Assembly (NCBI RefSeq): GCF_001667885.1
Contig: NZ_LZJW01000017.1
Coordinates: forward strand, 1 to 51,350
Reading direction: 5' to 3'
Source: Mycobacterium scrofulaceum
Lineage (GTDB): Bacteria > Actinomycetota > Actinomycetes > Mycobacteriales > Mycobacteriaceae
DNA length: 51,350 nucleotides
Of the stretch, positions 34,142 to 43,261 are shown piece by piece. Position 1 is the stretch's first letter. Each line of letters starts with the position of its first letter. The position numbers and the translations under genes are program-made. The notes under the pieces are model-generated. The model searched no databases. It saw nothing but the letters and a program-made list of their open reading frames with translations, and was not told the origin of the DNA.

Positions 34142-35034
34142 AGCTCGTAAGGCCCGGTGCCGTTGACATCCCGCCCGGTTCGACGGCGGACGATATTGCT
34201 GAGGCCAAAATTTATCGCTGGTCCTCACACGAGGCCAGTTTGGGGGGAATGCGAGTCATGACAGGTGAGCGTTACCGCGATCGCGTCAGACTGGTCGATC
34301 ACGTGGTGCTGCGACGAGCCGTTGCAGCCTTCGCCGCCCAACCCAACCAACGCGGGGCCCTTGAGGTACTGCGCTCGTGCATGTACGGGGAAGTGTTGCT
34401 CGATGTCACCGGATCCGACGCACTAAGCGACAAACCGTTCGCCGCGGGCTCTCAGCTGCAAATTCGAGGCGGCACTGGCCCCAATGGTGGTTCAGCGCTG
34501 TTCTGCTACACCCGCAACGAGGAAATCGCTCGCCTACATCCACCGGGCGCCCCCACACAGTCGTTGGTCCAGCCGGCTATCGGGGCGCTTGAGTTGGCTC
34601 GAAGCCACGGGTACGCCTGGCTCTACATCGACCCCGCGGGGCCCACGTGCGCACTGTCAGCGCCGGAGATTGATTTCGCGCTGCGCAACGGCAATAACCA
34701 ACGGCTCAAGCAAGTTCTGGCCGACCACAATGATGGCAAAGTCGACAGGCAGAGCGTACTCAAAGTCCTACGCGACAACGGCCCAATGGTTCTGGCTGCC
34801 GACGACTCACGTGGCGGCGTGGGTATCCGCACCACCACGCACCCAGACGGCACCACAAGTATCTTCAGCTTCACCAGCGCGCCGGAGGTCCTCGCCTTCA
34901 ACCCTGCCGACGCGGCGTTGTCGCTAACGATCGAGCGCGTGGTGAACATGGCACGCGAGCAGGGGCACAGCGGAATCGTAATTAACCCCGCAGGTCCGTA
35001 CATTTGGTTTGCGTTAACCGAACTCCTTGCTTGA
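34138..35034 (+). CDS. SseB-family protein with two SseB-like domains
   Basis: 298 residues from TTG 34138, coupled to the previous gene. Two repeats share the SseB pattern. The first runs about 85-190: GEVLLDVTG, FCYTRNEEIARLHP, ALELARSHGYAWLYIDPAGPTCAL. The second runs about 205-298: FSFTSAPEVLAF, MAREQGHSGIVINPAGPYIWF. The signature is IxPAGP after a helix. The N-terminal 60 residues are unassigned. SseB-type modules occur in enhanced-serine-sensitivity proteins and in actinobacterial genes near type VII secretion loci, but no secretion gene is close by. Codon use is less GC-rich than in the flanks. Confidence 0.72.
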   Translation: MKLVRPGAVDIPPGSTADDIAEAKIYRWSSHEASLGGMRVMTGERYRDRVRLVDHVVLRRAVAAFAAQPNQRGALEVLRSCMYGEVLLDVTGSDALSDKPFAAGSQLQIRGGTGPNGGSALFCYTRNEEIARLHPPGAPTQSLVQPAIGALELARSHGYAWLYIDPAGPTCALSAPEIDFALRNGNNQRLKQVLADHNDGKVDRQSVLKVLRDNGPMVLAADDSRGGVGIRTTTHPDGTTSIFSFTSAPEVLAFNPADAALSLTIERVVNMAREQGHSGIVINPAGPYIWFALTELLA

Positions 35035-35057
35035 CGAAGATATCGGGAGGAAACCGG

Positions 35058-35546
35058 GTGCGCACGAGAGCAATTGAGTTAGTGGCCGTCGTGGCGGCCA
35101 CCGCTTCGGCCGCAATGACTCTTCTGCCGTGGGTCGATACCAGCCCATTGGGCTTGCCCATGCGTTGGAACGGTCTGGGCATCTACATCGGCGACTATGG
35201 CGAACACTATGGCGGTCTGTTCACCGGCCTGGTCAACGGCACGCCCGGCTGGGTCGTGCTGATCGCCTCGATCGCCGCCGGCGGCGCGTTGCTCGGCGCG
35301 CGCCGAGTGCGGGTGTTGGGACTCGTCGCGTGCGGAAGCGCGGTCATCGCATTCCTCAGCGCCGCCCTGTGTCTGATCTATCCGGCGGTACTGGCCGGCG
35401 ATGCCAAACACGACTTGGGCATCTCTCCGGTCCCAGACCGGGACGTGCTGAATTCCTCCGCGTTGATCGCCGAAGCCGCGGCCACCGGCGTGCTGGTGGT
35501 GTGCACCGCGCTCACGTTCGCGAGAACGAAGAGCGCTGTCAGCTAA
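35058..35546 (+). CDS. Four-helix membrane protein
   Basis: 162 residues from GTG 35058, with GGGAGG at proper spacing. Four hydrophobic segments: AIELVAVVAATASAAMTLL, GWVVLIASIAAGGALLG, LGLVACGSAVIAFLSAAL and ALIAEAAATGVLVVCTALT. A polar loop GLGIYIGDYGEHYGG follows the first. Base composition returns to the local norm, so it is probably not part of the SseB cassette. Converges on the DoxX gene with 4-bp stop overlap. Family not recognised. Confidence 0.68.
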   Translation: MRTRAIELVAVVAATASAAMTLLPWVDTSPLGLPMRWNGLGIYIGDYGEHYGGLFTGLVNGTPGWVVLIASIAAGGALLGARRVRVLGLVACGSAVIAFLSAALCLIYPAVLAGDAKHDLGISPVPDRDVLNSSALIAEAAATGVLVVCTALTFARTKSAVS

Positions 35547-36052
35547 CCGGCCTGCTTAGCGGGCGGCCGGTAGAAGATCACCAGCTGGCCGACCGCGCCG
35601 GCGAGCCCGAGCACCAGCGAGATCAGCAGGCCACGCCAGCCGTCCATCCAGTTGTGCCCGAACACGACGTAATCCAGGCTCAGCTTGCCGGCGCCCAGGG
35701 TGGCCACCGCGATGGCGCTGACTGCCAGGACCAGGTTGTACTCCCAGCCCTCCTTGACGATGAAGAAGCCGTTGGCCCGGTGCACGGTCCAGGCCGCCAC
35801 CAGCATCAAAGACACGAAGCCCGCCGCCGGGATCGGTGTCAGCAGCCCCGCGGCCAGGCCCAGCCCGGCGGCCATCTCGGTCGTGGCGGCCACGGTGGCG
35901 TGGAACTTGCCCGGCTTCATGCCGATGCTTTCGAACCACCGCGCCGTGCCCGGGATCCGGCCGCCACCGAAGAACTTGTTGTAGCCGTGCGCGGCCAACG
36001 TCACGCCCAATACCAGCCGCAGGATGAGTAACCCGACGTCGTAGGGAGTCAT
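35543..36052 (-). CDS. DoxX-family membrane protein
   Basis: 169 residues from ATG 36052. The DoxX pattern is clear: LLILRLVLGVTLAAHGYNKFFGG near the start, then MAAGLGLAAGLLTPIPAAGFVSLMLVAAWTVH and NLVLAVSAIAVATLGAG, giving four helices. DoxX proteins are linked to thiol redox homeostasis in mycobacteria (membrane oxidoreductase complex). Here it stands alone, without the rhodanese or SodA partners. It is divergent from ppdK. Confidence 0.88.
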   Translation of the reverse strand: MTPYDVGLLILRLVLGVTLAAHGYNKFFGGGRIPGTARWFESIGMKPGKFHATVAATTEMAAGLGLAAGLLTPIPAAGFVSLMLVAAWTVHRANGFFIVKEGWEYNLVLAVSAIAVATLGAGKLSLDYVVFGHNWMDGWRGLLISLVLGLAGAVGQLVIFYRPPAKQAG

Positions 36053-36246
36053 ACCTGCAAACCTAGATCATGGGGCGGACCGGACAACAGGACCGCCGAG
36101 CAGCTAACTCCGTCGGCCCATGTGGGAACATTGCGGGCGGTCCGACGTTGGCCTTTCGACGGCTCATAAAAAGGGGGTGCACCACGGCTCGTATCGCACG
36201 CGGCACCCGCCGTGACGCGCCCGGGGCCGCTTCTGGCGGGCAATAC

Positions 36247-37824
36247 GTGGTGTTACTGGACGGCACAGCGAGGCACCCGCGGGAGCTGTTGGGCAATAAG
36301 GGCCACGGCATCGAGGTGATGCGCCGGCATGGTTTGCCGGTGCCGCCCGCGTTTTGCATCACCACCGAGGTGGGCCTGCGGTACCTCGCGGACCCGCGGG
36401 CGGTGATGGACGCCATTTGGGACGACGTGCTCGACCGGATGAGCTGGCTGGAGGCGCAGACCTCGCGCGCGTTCGGGCGGGGTCCAAATCCCCTGCTCGT
36501 CAGCGTGCGGTCCGGGGCCACCCAGTCGATGCCGGGCATGATGGACACGATCCTTGACCTCGGGATCAACGACGAGGCCGAGCGGGCGCTGGCCGCCGTC
36601 GCCCCGGGGTTCGCCCGCGACACCCGCCAGCGATTCGACCGGATGTATCGGCGCATCGTCGGCCTGGGCGAACACGAGTCGGTGCCCGCCGACCCTTATG
36701 AGCAGCTACGCACCGGGATCGAGGCGGTGTTCGCCTCGTGGAACTCACCCCGCGCGGTCGCCTACCGGGCCCATTCCGGCGGCGGCGACCAGAGCGGCAC
36801 GGCCGTCGTCGTACAGGCGATGGTGTTCGGCAACCGCGGTCCCGACTCCGGTGCGGGGGTGCTGATTTCACGGAACCCGATCACCGGGGACGACGAACCG
36901 TTCGGAGAATGGCTCCCCGGCGGCCAGGGCGATGACGTGGTGTCCGGATCGGTCGACGTCGAACCCGTCAGCGCCCTGCGCGACGAGCAGCCGGGCGTCT
37001 ACGACGAATTGATGGACGCCGCACGACGATTGGAACGGCTGGAGTCCGACGTCCAAGAGATCGAATTCACCGTCGAGGACGGCAAGCTGTGGCTGCTGCA
37101 AACCCGCGGCGCGGAGCGGTCGGCGCAGGCCGCGGTGCGTCTGGCGCTGCAGCTGCGGCACGAGGGGCTGATCGACGACGCCGAAACGCTGCGGCGCGTG
37201 ACGCCCGCGCACGTGAAGACGCTGCTGATGCCCGCGTTGCAACCGGAAACGCGCTTGGCGGCGCGGCTTTTGGCGAGGGGATTGCCCGCCTGCCCGGGCG
37301 TGGCGTCGGGCACGGCCTACACCGACGTCGACGAGGCGCTCGATGCCGCCGAACGGGGCGAGTCAGTGATCCTGGTGCGCGACCACACCAGGCCCGAGGA
37401 CGTTTCGGGCATGCTTGCCGCGCAGGGGATCGTCACCGAAGTCGGCGGCGCGGCCAGCCACGCGGCGGTGGTCAGCCGGGAACTCGGGCGGGTGGCGGTG
37501 GTGGGTTGCGGCCCCGGAGTCGCCGCCTCATTGGCCGGCAAGTCGATCACCGTCGACGGCGCGAAAGGCGAAGTGCGCGAGGGCAACCTGAGCCTGTCCG
37601 CGTGGTCGGAGAACGACACGCCCGAATTGCGCGAGCTCGCCGACATCGCTCGTCGGATCAGCCCGCTGCGCGCCCACAATGCCGGCGAGCACCTGCGGCT
37701 GGCCGACAACACCGAGGCCGCGGTGGCCGCGGCGCTCAAAAGCGGGCACACCGACGTCGTCTCGGCCACCCCGCTGATCGTCATGCTGACCGCCCTGCGC
37801 CTGGCCGACGGGACGAACCGATGA
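36247..37824 (+). CDS. ppdK: Pyruvate,phosphate dikinase-like enzyme
   Basis: 525 residues from GTG 36247 (VVLLDGTARHPRELLGNKG), chosen because the PPDK family begins at this strand; the frame is open for 59 more codons upstream with no good ribosome site. N-terminal ATP-grasp features: LLGNKGHGIEVMRRHGLPVPPAF, VSVRSGATQSMPGMMDTILDLG, ISRNPITGDDE. The phosphohistidine domain has GGAASHAAVVSRELG. The C-terminal PEP/pyruvate TIM-barrel of full-length PPDK is missing, so it is a short form. The next gene is coupled to it, as recalled for Rv1127c/Rv1126c in M. tuberculosis. Confidence 0.88.
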   Translation: MVLLDGTARHPRELLGNKGHGIEVMRRHGLPVPPAFCITTEVGLRYLADPRAVMDAIWDDVLDRMSWLEAQTSRAFGRGPNPLLVSVRSGATQSMPGMMDTILDLGINDEAERALAAVAPGFARDTRQRFDRMYRRIVGLGEHESVPADPYEQLRTGIEAVFASWNSPRAVAYRAHSGGGDQSGTAVVVQAMVFGNRGPDSGAGVLISRNPITGDDEPFGEWLPGGQGDDVVSGSVDVEPVSALRDEQPGVYDELMDAARRLERLESDVQEIEFTVEDGKLWLLQTRGAERSAQAAVRLALQLRHEGLIDDAETLRRVTPAHVKTLLMPALQPETRLAARLLARGLPACPGVASGTAYTDVDEALDAAERGESVILVRDHTRPEDVSGMLAAQGIVTEVGGAASHAAVVSRELGRVAVVGCGPGVAASLAGKSITVDGAKGEVREGNLSLSAWSENDTPELRELADIARRISPLRAHNAGEHLRLADNTEAAVAAALKSGHTDVVSATPLIVMLTALRLADGTNR

Positions 37825-38435
37825 GCGAATTGGCCGTGCTGCAAGCGGTTCGGTTGAAGGGGCGGGTGCGGCCCGCCGACCTGGCCGCCACCTTGGGCGA
37901 GGACCTCGCCGACGTCACGACGACCGTCGAACGGCTGACCGAGGCGGGCCTCCTCGCCGACGGCGCGACGGTGCGAATCACCGCCGGCGGGCGCGACAGG
38001 CTCGCTGCGCTGCTCGACGAGGAGCGCAGGGGCGTCGACCGGGCCGCGATCGCGGCGGCCTACGACAACTTTCGCTCCGTCAACGCCGATTTCAAGGCCG
38101 TGGTGACCGATTGGCAGCTCAAGGGCGGCCCCGGCGGAACTCCCAACGCCCACGACGACCCGGACTACGACGCCGCGGTGCTGGCCCGCCTCGACGATGT
38201 GCACGCGCGCGTGCAGCCGATCATCGCCGCGGCCGCGACGCAACTGCCCCGGCTGAACGCCTACTCGACGAAACTTGCTGCGGCACTGGACAAAGCGCGG
38301 GCCGGAGACATCGCCTGGCTGACCAGGCCGCTGATCGACTCCTACCACACGGTGTGGTTCGAGATGCACGAGGAGCTGATTTCCGCCGTCGGCCTGACGC
38401 GCGAGGAAGCGGCCCGATCCGGCGACGCGCAGTAG
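37821..38435 (+). CDS. PpdK-linked winged-helix-like protein
   Basis: 204 residues from ATG 37821, overlapping the ppdK stop by 4 bp. The first 65 residues (LAVLQAVRLKGRVRPADLAA, TTTVERLTEAGLLADGATVRITAGGRD) resemble a winged-helix unit. The rest is helical with acidic runs and ends in WFEMHEELISAVGLTREEAA. Length is close to that recalled for Rv1126c (201). Its constant pairing with the truncated PpdK suggests that it supplies a missing or regulatory function to that enzyme. Mechanism unknown. Confidence 0.75.
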   Translation: MSELAVLQAVRLKGRVRPADLAATLGEDLADVTTTVERLTEAGLLADGATVRITAGGRDRLAALLDEERRGVDRAAIAAAYDNFRSVNADFKAVVTDWQLKGGPGGTPNAHDDPDYDAAVLARLDDVHARVQPIIAAAATQLPRLNAYSTKLAAALDKARAGDIAWLTRPLIDSYHTVWFEMHEELISAVGLTREEAARSGDAQ

Positions 38436-39677
38436 CTACAGCGCGGCGTCGAGCAACTCCAGATACGCGTCGATGTCGGGAACGGCCGTCGCGGCCGCGT
38501 GCACGCTGATCGCTATGGTGTCGCCGATGCCGTGCACCCCGTGCGTCAGCCCCATCGCCGGCGACAGCGCCGGAAAGCCGGCCGTCAACACCACCCGCGC
38601 GCCGCCGAAGGTCAGATCGGCACCCCCGCGGTTGACGCTGGACACGACGGTGTTGCCCGAGACCTGCGTCGGACGGATGTCGGGGTCGAATTGGGCTACG
38701 CCCCAGCGCAATAGCGGCGCCGGCACCGCGGCGAAAGCCCGGTCGGCGTAGCGCGTCGCCGGGTGCGAGAAGCGACTCCGGCCAGCGGCCAGCTCCGCCG
38801 CGATCCGCTCGGCGCGGGCCGGCGACCCCAGCCTCGGGTAGAGGCCCACCACGACATTCCCGAAATGGTTGTGCGCATGCGCCGCACCGGGTTTGGCCAT
38901 CGGCACTTCGGCGCCCGCCGTATCGGCGACATCACCCAACAGGTTGGACAGCGCCGTGGAGATCGCCGACAGCGCGCCTACGGTGACGGTGGGACCGCGC
39001 AACTGCTTGCGGTGTCGCACCAGTGTGCGCACCGAGCGGGCCGCGCCGGGGCGCGCGTTCGTCGGCAGCAGGGGCCGCGGGCCGGGCGGGGGGGACAGCA
39101 GCCCGGCGCGGGTCTCGGCGACCAGCCGCCGGTGGGCCCGCGCCGCCTGGGCGGCTCGCCAGGGCAGGAACCCGGCCCGCAGGCGCTGGACCCGCGGCAC
39201 CGGATCCGGCCGGCCGAACAGCCAGCCCGCCATGGCGGCCGCCCGCGCCCCGTCGGCCAGCGCGTGCGCGACCTGCAGTACGGCGACGGTGCCGGACCCG
39301 TTGACGCCCGGGATGTCCGGCACCGGGGTGAAGACGTGCAGCCGCCAGGGCATCCGGCGCACGTCCAGCTGGTCTCCGGCGAGGGCGAGGACGGCCGCCA
39401 GGCAGCCGGCCCAGCTCCGGTCGTCGAGGTCGTGGCGTACCACCCACTCGGGGGTGACGGCCGACGGAACCCATCGCGGGTACGTCAGCGGACTGCCGTC
39501 TTCCACGCGCAGCGTCAGCGCCGGGTCGGCACCGGCCCTGCTGCGGACGTGGTCGACCGCGGCCGGGTAGTCCGCGGGCTCGCCGTCGAAGGCGTACAGC
39601 AGGAACTCGTCACTGGGGATCTTGGCCGACATCCAATAGAACTGCGCATCGACGGCGGCCAGCGGCTCCGCGGCCAT
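38436..39677 (-). CDS. WS/DGAT-like acyltransferase (condensation-fold)
   Basis: 413 residues from ATG 39677, starting MAAEPLAAVDAQFYWM, typical of mycobacterial wax ester synthase/DGAT-like proteins. The HHxxxDG-like active site appears as VAHALADGARA (about 134-144), where the second His of HHAxxDG is replaced, so activity is uncertain. The second block is SSVNRGGADLTFGG followed by HGIGDTIAISVHA. Length matches what I recall for Rv1125 (414). Begins exactly where the ephC frame ends, so the two form an operon. It may act in neutral-lipid metabolism. Confidence 0.82.
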   Translation of the reverse strand: MAAEPLAAVDAQFYWMSAKIPSDEFLLYAFDGEPADYPAAVDHVRSRAGADPALTLRVEDGSPLTYPRWVPSAVTPEWVVRHDLDDRSWAGCLAAVLALAGDQLDVRRMPWRLHVFTPVPDIPGVNGSGTVAVLQVAHALADGARAAAMAGWLFGRPDPVPRVQRLRAGFLPWRAAQAARAHRRLVAETRAGLLSPPPGPRPLLPTNARPGAARSVRTLVRHRKQLRGPTVTVGALSAISTALSNLLGDVADTAGAEVPMAKPGAAHAHNHFGNVVVGLYPRLGSPARAERIAAELAAGRSRFSHPATRYADRAFAAVPAPLLRWGVAQFDPDIRPTQVSGNTVVSSVNRGGADLTFGGARVVLTAGFPALSPAMGLTHGVHGIGDTIAISVHAAATAVPDIDAYLELLDAAL

Positions 39678-40583
39678 TCAGCCGGGTGAACCGATGAACC
39701 CGAGCACCAGATCGGCGACCTTCTCGGGCTGTTCGAGCTGCAGGAAGTGCCCCGCGTGTTCGACGATGGCCACCTCGCTGCCCGGCGGCAACACCTTCTC
39801 CGCCCAGCGGGCGAAAGCCGGTGTCATGCAGCCGTCGTCGCGGCCATGCAGGTACAGGCAAGGCCACACCGGCTCTTCGGTCCACAGCTCGTTCAGTTGG
39901 GCATACTGCGCCGGCGGCCGAGTGTTGCGGATCGTGGCGCGGTAGGGCCCCAGCGCGGCGCGCCAGCTCTCCGGCGTCCCGATTGCCGCGTCGACGTGAC
40001 GCAGATCCTCATCGGCGCGATATCCCGGGGACCATCGTCGCCAAAGCAGCGGCAGCACCCACGACTCGGAACGTTCTGGCAGCCAAGGGATTTGGAAGTA
40101 CATGATGTACCAGCTGCGCAACAGCTGGCGCGCCAGGTGTGCGACGAGCCGAGCGCGCTCGCCGGCGCCTGCCGGGCGACGGAAGCTCGCCGACGGTGGC
40201 ACCGACATGATCACCGCCTTGGTGAACGGGCTGTCGGGCATGGCGGCCAGACCGGTGGTGGCGATCGCGCCCCAGTCGTGGCCGATCACGACGTCACCGT
40301 CGGTGCCGCCCGCGGCCGAACGGACGCGCAGGGCGTCGTCCATCATCGCGCCGATGTGATAGCTGCCGTCGGCCGGAATCGAGGAAGGTGCGTACCCCCG
40401 CATGAAGGGCGCCACCACCCGCCAGCCCGCCTCCACGAGCCGCGGAGCGATCTTGCGAAATCCGTAGGGTGTGTCGGGGAAGCCGTGCAGGCACAACGCG
40501 AGGGGGGCGTCGCTGGGCCCCCAGGTGAGTGCCTTCAGGTTCCCGGCAGGGCTCGGCACGTCGATCCAGCCCGGTTCACCCAT
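39678..40583 (-). CDS. ephC: Epoxide hydrolase-like alpha/beta hydrolase
   Basis: 301 residues from ATG 40583 (AGGGAG upstream); GTG 40589 is an alternative. Alpha/beta-hydrolase features: oxyanion-hole HGFPDTP (about 33), nucleophile Asp in VIGHDWGA (about 100), acid in HGRDDGC and base His in EHAGHFLQLEQPE. The Asp nucleophile with HGFPDTP marks the epoxide hydrolase branch. M. tuberculosis ephC (Rv1124) occupies the corresponding position between the acyltransferase-like and bpoB genes, which is the reason for the symbol. Likely hydrolyses lipid epoxides. Confidence 0.88.
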   Translation of the reverse strand: MGEPGWIDVPSPAGNLKALTWGPSDAPLALCLHGFPDTPYGFRKIAPRLVEAGWRVVAPFMRGYAPSSIPADGSYHIGAMMDDALRVRSAAGGTDGDVVIGHDWGAIATTGLAAMPDSPFTKAVIMSVPPSASFRRPAGAGERARLVAHLARQLLRSWYIMYFQIPWLPERSESWVLPLLWRRWSPGYRADEDLRHVDAAIGTPESWRAALGPYRATIRNTRPPAQYAQLNELWTEEPVWPCLYLHGRDDGCMTPAFARWAEKVLPPGSEVAIVEHAGHFLQLEQPEKVADLVLGFIGSPG

Positions 40584-40694
40584 GTCCACTCCCTGCTCGG
40601 CGCGTCCGCAGGGACCAACCTAACGCGTGCGGGTCCACGACGCACCGACCGCATGGCCCGAGCGGTCAAACCGGGCCTGCGACAGGGAGTTTCG

Positions 40695-41168
40695 TTATAC
40701 CTGCGCGGCGGCCCGATTCAAATCGGCGATGACAATCTTCCGCATGCCATACATCGCCTGCGTGGCCGCCGCCGCGCGCTGCCGGTCCGGATCCCCGATC
40801 AACTCGTACAGCCGATCCGGGATGATCTGCCAGCTCAGGCCGAAGCGGTCTTTGCACCAGCCGCACTGCGATTCCTCGCCACCGTCGGTCAGCCGCTCCC
40901 AGTAGTAGTCGACCTCGTCCTGATCCTTGCAGTGGACGGTGAAGGAGACCGCCTCGGTGAACCGGAAGTGCGGGCCGCCGTTGATCCCGATGAAGCGGGC
41001 GCCATCGAGCACGAAGCTGCCCGACAGCACCGTGCCCGGTTCGCCGGGTCCGGCCTCTGTGGTCCGGTTGAAGCCCTCGATGTGGGAGTTCGGGAAAACG
41101 GAGGTGTAGAACTCGGCTGCCTCCTCCAAGTCGTGGTCGAACCACAACGACGGGGTGATCGATGGCAT
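40695..41168 (-). CDS. VOC-fold protein (PhnB/3-demethylubiquinone methyltransferase-like)
   Basis: 157 residues from ATG 41168 with GAGGAGG nine bases upstream. The PhnB-like pattern is present: ITPSLWFDHDLEEAAEFYTSVFPNS, FIGINGGPHFRFTEAVSF, VDYYWERLTDGGEESQCGWCKDRFGLSWQI. It is often misannotated as 3-demethylubiquinone-9 3-methyltransferase but has no SAM site. It is not part of the core syntenic block I recall from M. tuberculosis, so it may be a local insertion. Role unknown. Confidence 0.88.
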   Translation of the reverse strand: MPSITPSLWFDHDLEEAAEFYTSVFPNSHIEGFNRTTEAGPGEPGTVLSGSFVLDGARFIGINGGPHFRFTEAVSFTVHCKDQDEVDYYWERLTDGGEESQCGWCKDRFGLSWQIIPDRLYELIGDPDRQRAAAATQAMYGMRKIVIADLNRAAAQV

Positions 41169-41289
41169 GGGCTGCGGCCTCCTCATTGGCTCGTTGGTGT
41201 CGTCTCGATAGACCCGGGCCGGGACGGAAACTCATCGCGCCGTCGCCCCGGCGAACGGTGCATATATGCGCTATGTAACGTCAGGTCGC

Positions 41290-42153
41290 ATGAGCACCGT
41301 CACCAGCAGCCCCGAGACGGTCGAGTTTTCCGGCGCCGGCGGGATCAGGCTGGTCGCCGACGAATGGAATCGCGGGACCGACGGCGCGGGCCGACCCAGC
41401 GTCCTGATGCTGCATGGTGGCGGCCAGAACCGGCATTCGTGGAAAAACACCGGTCAGACCCTCGCCGACGAGGGCCTGCACGTCGTGGCGCTCGACAGCC
41501 GCGGACATGGCGACAGCGATCGCGCCCCCGACGCCGACTACGACGTCGACACCCTGACCGCCGACGTCCTGCAGGTGATCGAGGCGATCGGCCGGCCGGT
41601 GATGATCATCGGGGCGAGCATGGGCGGGCTGACGGGCATCCTCGCCGCCCACCGGGCCGGGCCGGCGAAGGTGACCCGGCTGGTCCTCGTCGACGTGGTG
41701 CCGCGATTCGAGAAGGGCGGCAGCGCCCGCATTCGCGATTTCATGATCAGCGGCCTCGAAGGTTTCGACTCGCTGGAGGAGGCCGCCGACGCCGTTGCCA
41801 GCTACCTGCCGTATCGAGAGAAGCCGCGCAGCCCCGAGGGGTTGAAGAAGAACCTGCGCCTGCGCGACGGCCGCTGGTACTGGCATTGGGACCCGGCGTT
41901 CATGACCAAGCCGGGCGACGACCCCGAGTTGCGCACGGAGAACTTCGAGCAGGCCGCGAAGCACCTGTCGATTCCTGTCCTGCTGATCCGCGGCAAGCTG
42001 TCCGACGTGGTGAGCCCCGAGGGGGTCAGGCACTTTTTGGCCACGGTGCCGCGGGCGGAGTTCGTCGAGCTTTCCAACGCCGGGCACACCGCGGCCGGCG
42101 ACGACAACGACGCGTTCAGCGACGCCGTGGTGAAGTTCGTCAAGCGCCACTAG
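41290..42153 (+). CDS. bpoB: Alpha/beta hydrolase, BpoB-like (non-haem peroxidase family)
   Basis: 287 residues from ATG 41290. HGGGQNRHSW oxyanion-hole region (about 41), Ser nucleophile in GASMGG, Asp in LSDVV and His in SNAGHTAAGDDN complete a Ser-Asp-His triad. The family includes cofactor-free haloperoxidases and lipases or esterases; mycobacterial annotation as peroxidase is conventional and unproven. The position between ephC and gnd matches M. tuberculosis bpoB (Rv1123c). A palindrome GCATATATGC lies about 20 bp upstream of the start. It converges on gnd. Confidence 0.82.
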   Translation: MSTVTSSPETVEFSGAGGIRLVADEWNRGTDGAGRPSVLMLHGGGQNRHSWKNTGQTLADEGLHVVALDSRGHGDSDRAPDADYDVDTLTADVLQVIEAIGRPVMIIGASMGGLTGILAAHRAGPAKVTRLVLVDVVPRFEKGGSARIRDFMISGLEGFDSLEEAADAVASYLPYREKPRSPEGLKKNLRLRDGRWYWHWDPAFMTKPGDDPELRTENFEQAAKHLSIPVLLIRGKLSDVVSPEGVRHFLATVPRAEFVELSNAGHTAAGDDNDAFSDAVVKFVKRH

Positions 42154-42160
42154 TCCGACG

Positions 42161-42205
42161 GTGGCGACCCGCATCGCCCGGCTACGCCGCCCTCGCAATC
42201 GCCAC
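42161..42205. repeat. Single diverged copy of the 3639-3803 repeat
   Basis: GTGGCGACCCGCATCGCCCG and a following GCAATCGCCACT segment match the repeat units at 3639-3803 with a few substitutions. The outer ends GTGGCGA (42161-42167) and TCGCCAC (42199-42205) are complementary. It lies between the convergent bpoB-like and gnd genes, eight bases after a stop. Confidence 0.75.
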
Positions 42206-42226
42206 TGGTTCTTGGTGGCGCAGTGA

Positions 42227-43249
42227 CTAGTTCGCCGGTTTTTCGGCGTGCCCGCCGAACTGCTTGCGCATCGCCGACAGCGCCTTGTTGGCGAAGTCGT
42301 CGAGCGACCGCGACGCGAAGCGGGACTGCAGCGCGGTCGTCAGCACGGGCGACGGGACGCCCTCGTCGATCGCCGCGATGGCGGTCCAGCGACCCTCCCC
42401 GGAGTCGGAGACCCGTCCCGAAAACTCCTTGAGATCGGGCGATTCGCGCAGCGCGCTCGCGGTCAGGTCCAAGAGCCAGGAACCGATCACGCTGCCGCGG
42501 CGCCACACCTCGGCGACCTCGGGGATGTCGAAGTCGTATTGGTAGTACTCCGGATTCGACAGCGGCGCCGTTTCGGCGTCGCCCTCCTGCACGTGTTTGC
42601 CGATGTCGGCGTTGCGCAAGATGTTGAGCCCCTCGGCGAGGGAGGCCATCATCCCGTACTCGATGCCGTTGTGCACCATCTTGACGAAGTGCCCGGCGCC
42701 GGACGGCCCGCAGTGCAGGTATCCCTTCTCCGACCGGTCCACCTCGCCGTCACGGCCCGGCGTGCGCGGCGCCGCGTCCACTCCGGGAGCTACCGAGGCG
42801 AAGATGGGTTCGGCGTGCAGAAAAGCCTCGTCGCTGCCGCCGATCATCAGGCAATAGCCGCGCTCCCGTCCCCAGACCCCACCGCTGGTGCCGCAGTCGA
42901 GCAGGTGAATGCCCTTCTCGGACAGCGTCTTTGCGTGGCTGATGTCGTCGCGGTAGTACGAGTTGCCGCCGTCGATGACGATGTCGCCGGGCTCCAGCGT
43001 CTCGGCCAGCTCCTCGATGACGCCCGTCGTGATGGTCCCGGCCGGCACCATCACCCAGACCACCCGCGGCGCGGTCAGCTTCTCGGCGAGCTCCCGCAGC
43101 GACGACACCCCGGTGGTGCGCTCCTCCCCCGCCATCGCCTTGACCGCGTCGGGGTTGTGGTCGTAGACCACGCATTCGTGCCCATCCTTGGCGACCCGGC
43201 GAACGATGTTCGCGCCCATCCGGCCGAGTCCGATCATTCCGAGCTGCAC
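42227..43249 (-). CDS. gnd: 6-phosphogluconate dehydrogenase, decarboxylating
   Basis: 340 residues from ATG 43249, the short form found in mycobacteria as gnd2. N-terminal Rossmann motif MIGLGRMGANIVRRVAKDG; VIDGGNSYYRDD and the substrate-binding GTSGGVWGRERGYCLMIGG; the catalytic KMVHNGIEYGMM. It oxidatively decarboxylates 6-phosphogluconate to ribulose-5-phosphate in the pentose phosphate pathway. It lies 12 bp after zwf on the same strand, so the two are one operon for successive steps (6-phosphogluconolactonase is not in the window). The short length suggests the NAD-preferring class. Confidence 0.96.
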   Translation of the reverse strand: MQLGMIGLGRMGANIVRRVAKDGHECVVYDHNPDAVKAMAGEERTTGVSSLRELAEKLTAPRVVWVMVPAGTITTGVIEELAETLEPGDIVIDGGNSYYRDDISHAKTLSEKGIHLLDCGTSGGVWGRERGYCLMIGGSDEAFLHAEPIFASVAPGVDAAPRTPGRDGEVDRSEKGYLHCGPSGAGHFVKMVHNGIEYGMMASLAEGLNILRNADIGKHVQEGDAETAPLSNPEYYQYDFDIPEVAEVWRRGSVIGSWLLDLTASALRESPDLKEFSGRVSDSGEGRWTAIAAIDEGVPSPVLTTALQSRFASRSLDDFANKALSAMRKQFGGHAEKPAN

Positions 43250-43261
43250 TTCCCGATCTCC

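Noticed and set aside
39747..42230. Forward open frame of 827 residues across ephC, the VOC gene and bpoB
   Set aside because: It crosses three recognisable genes and shows no domain.
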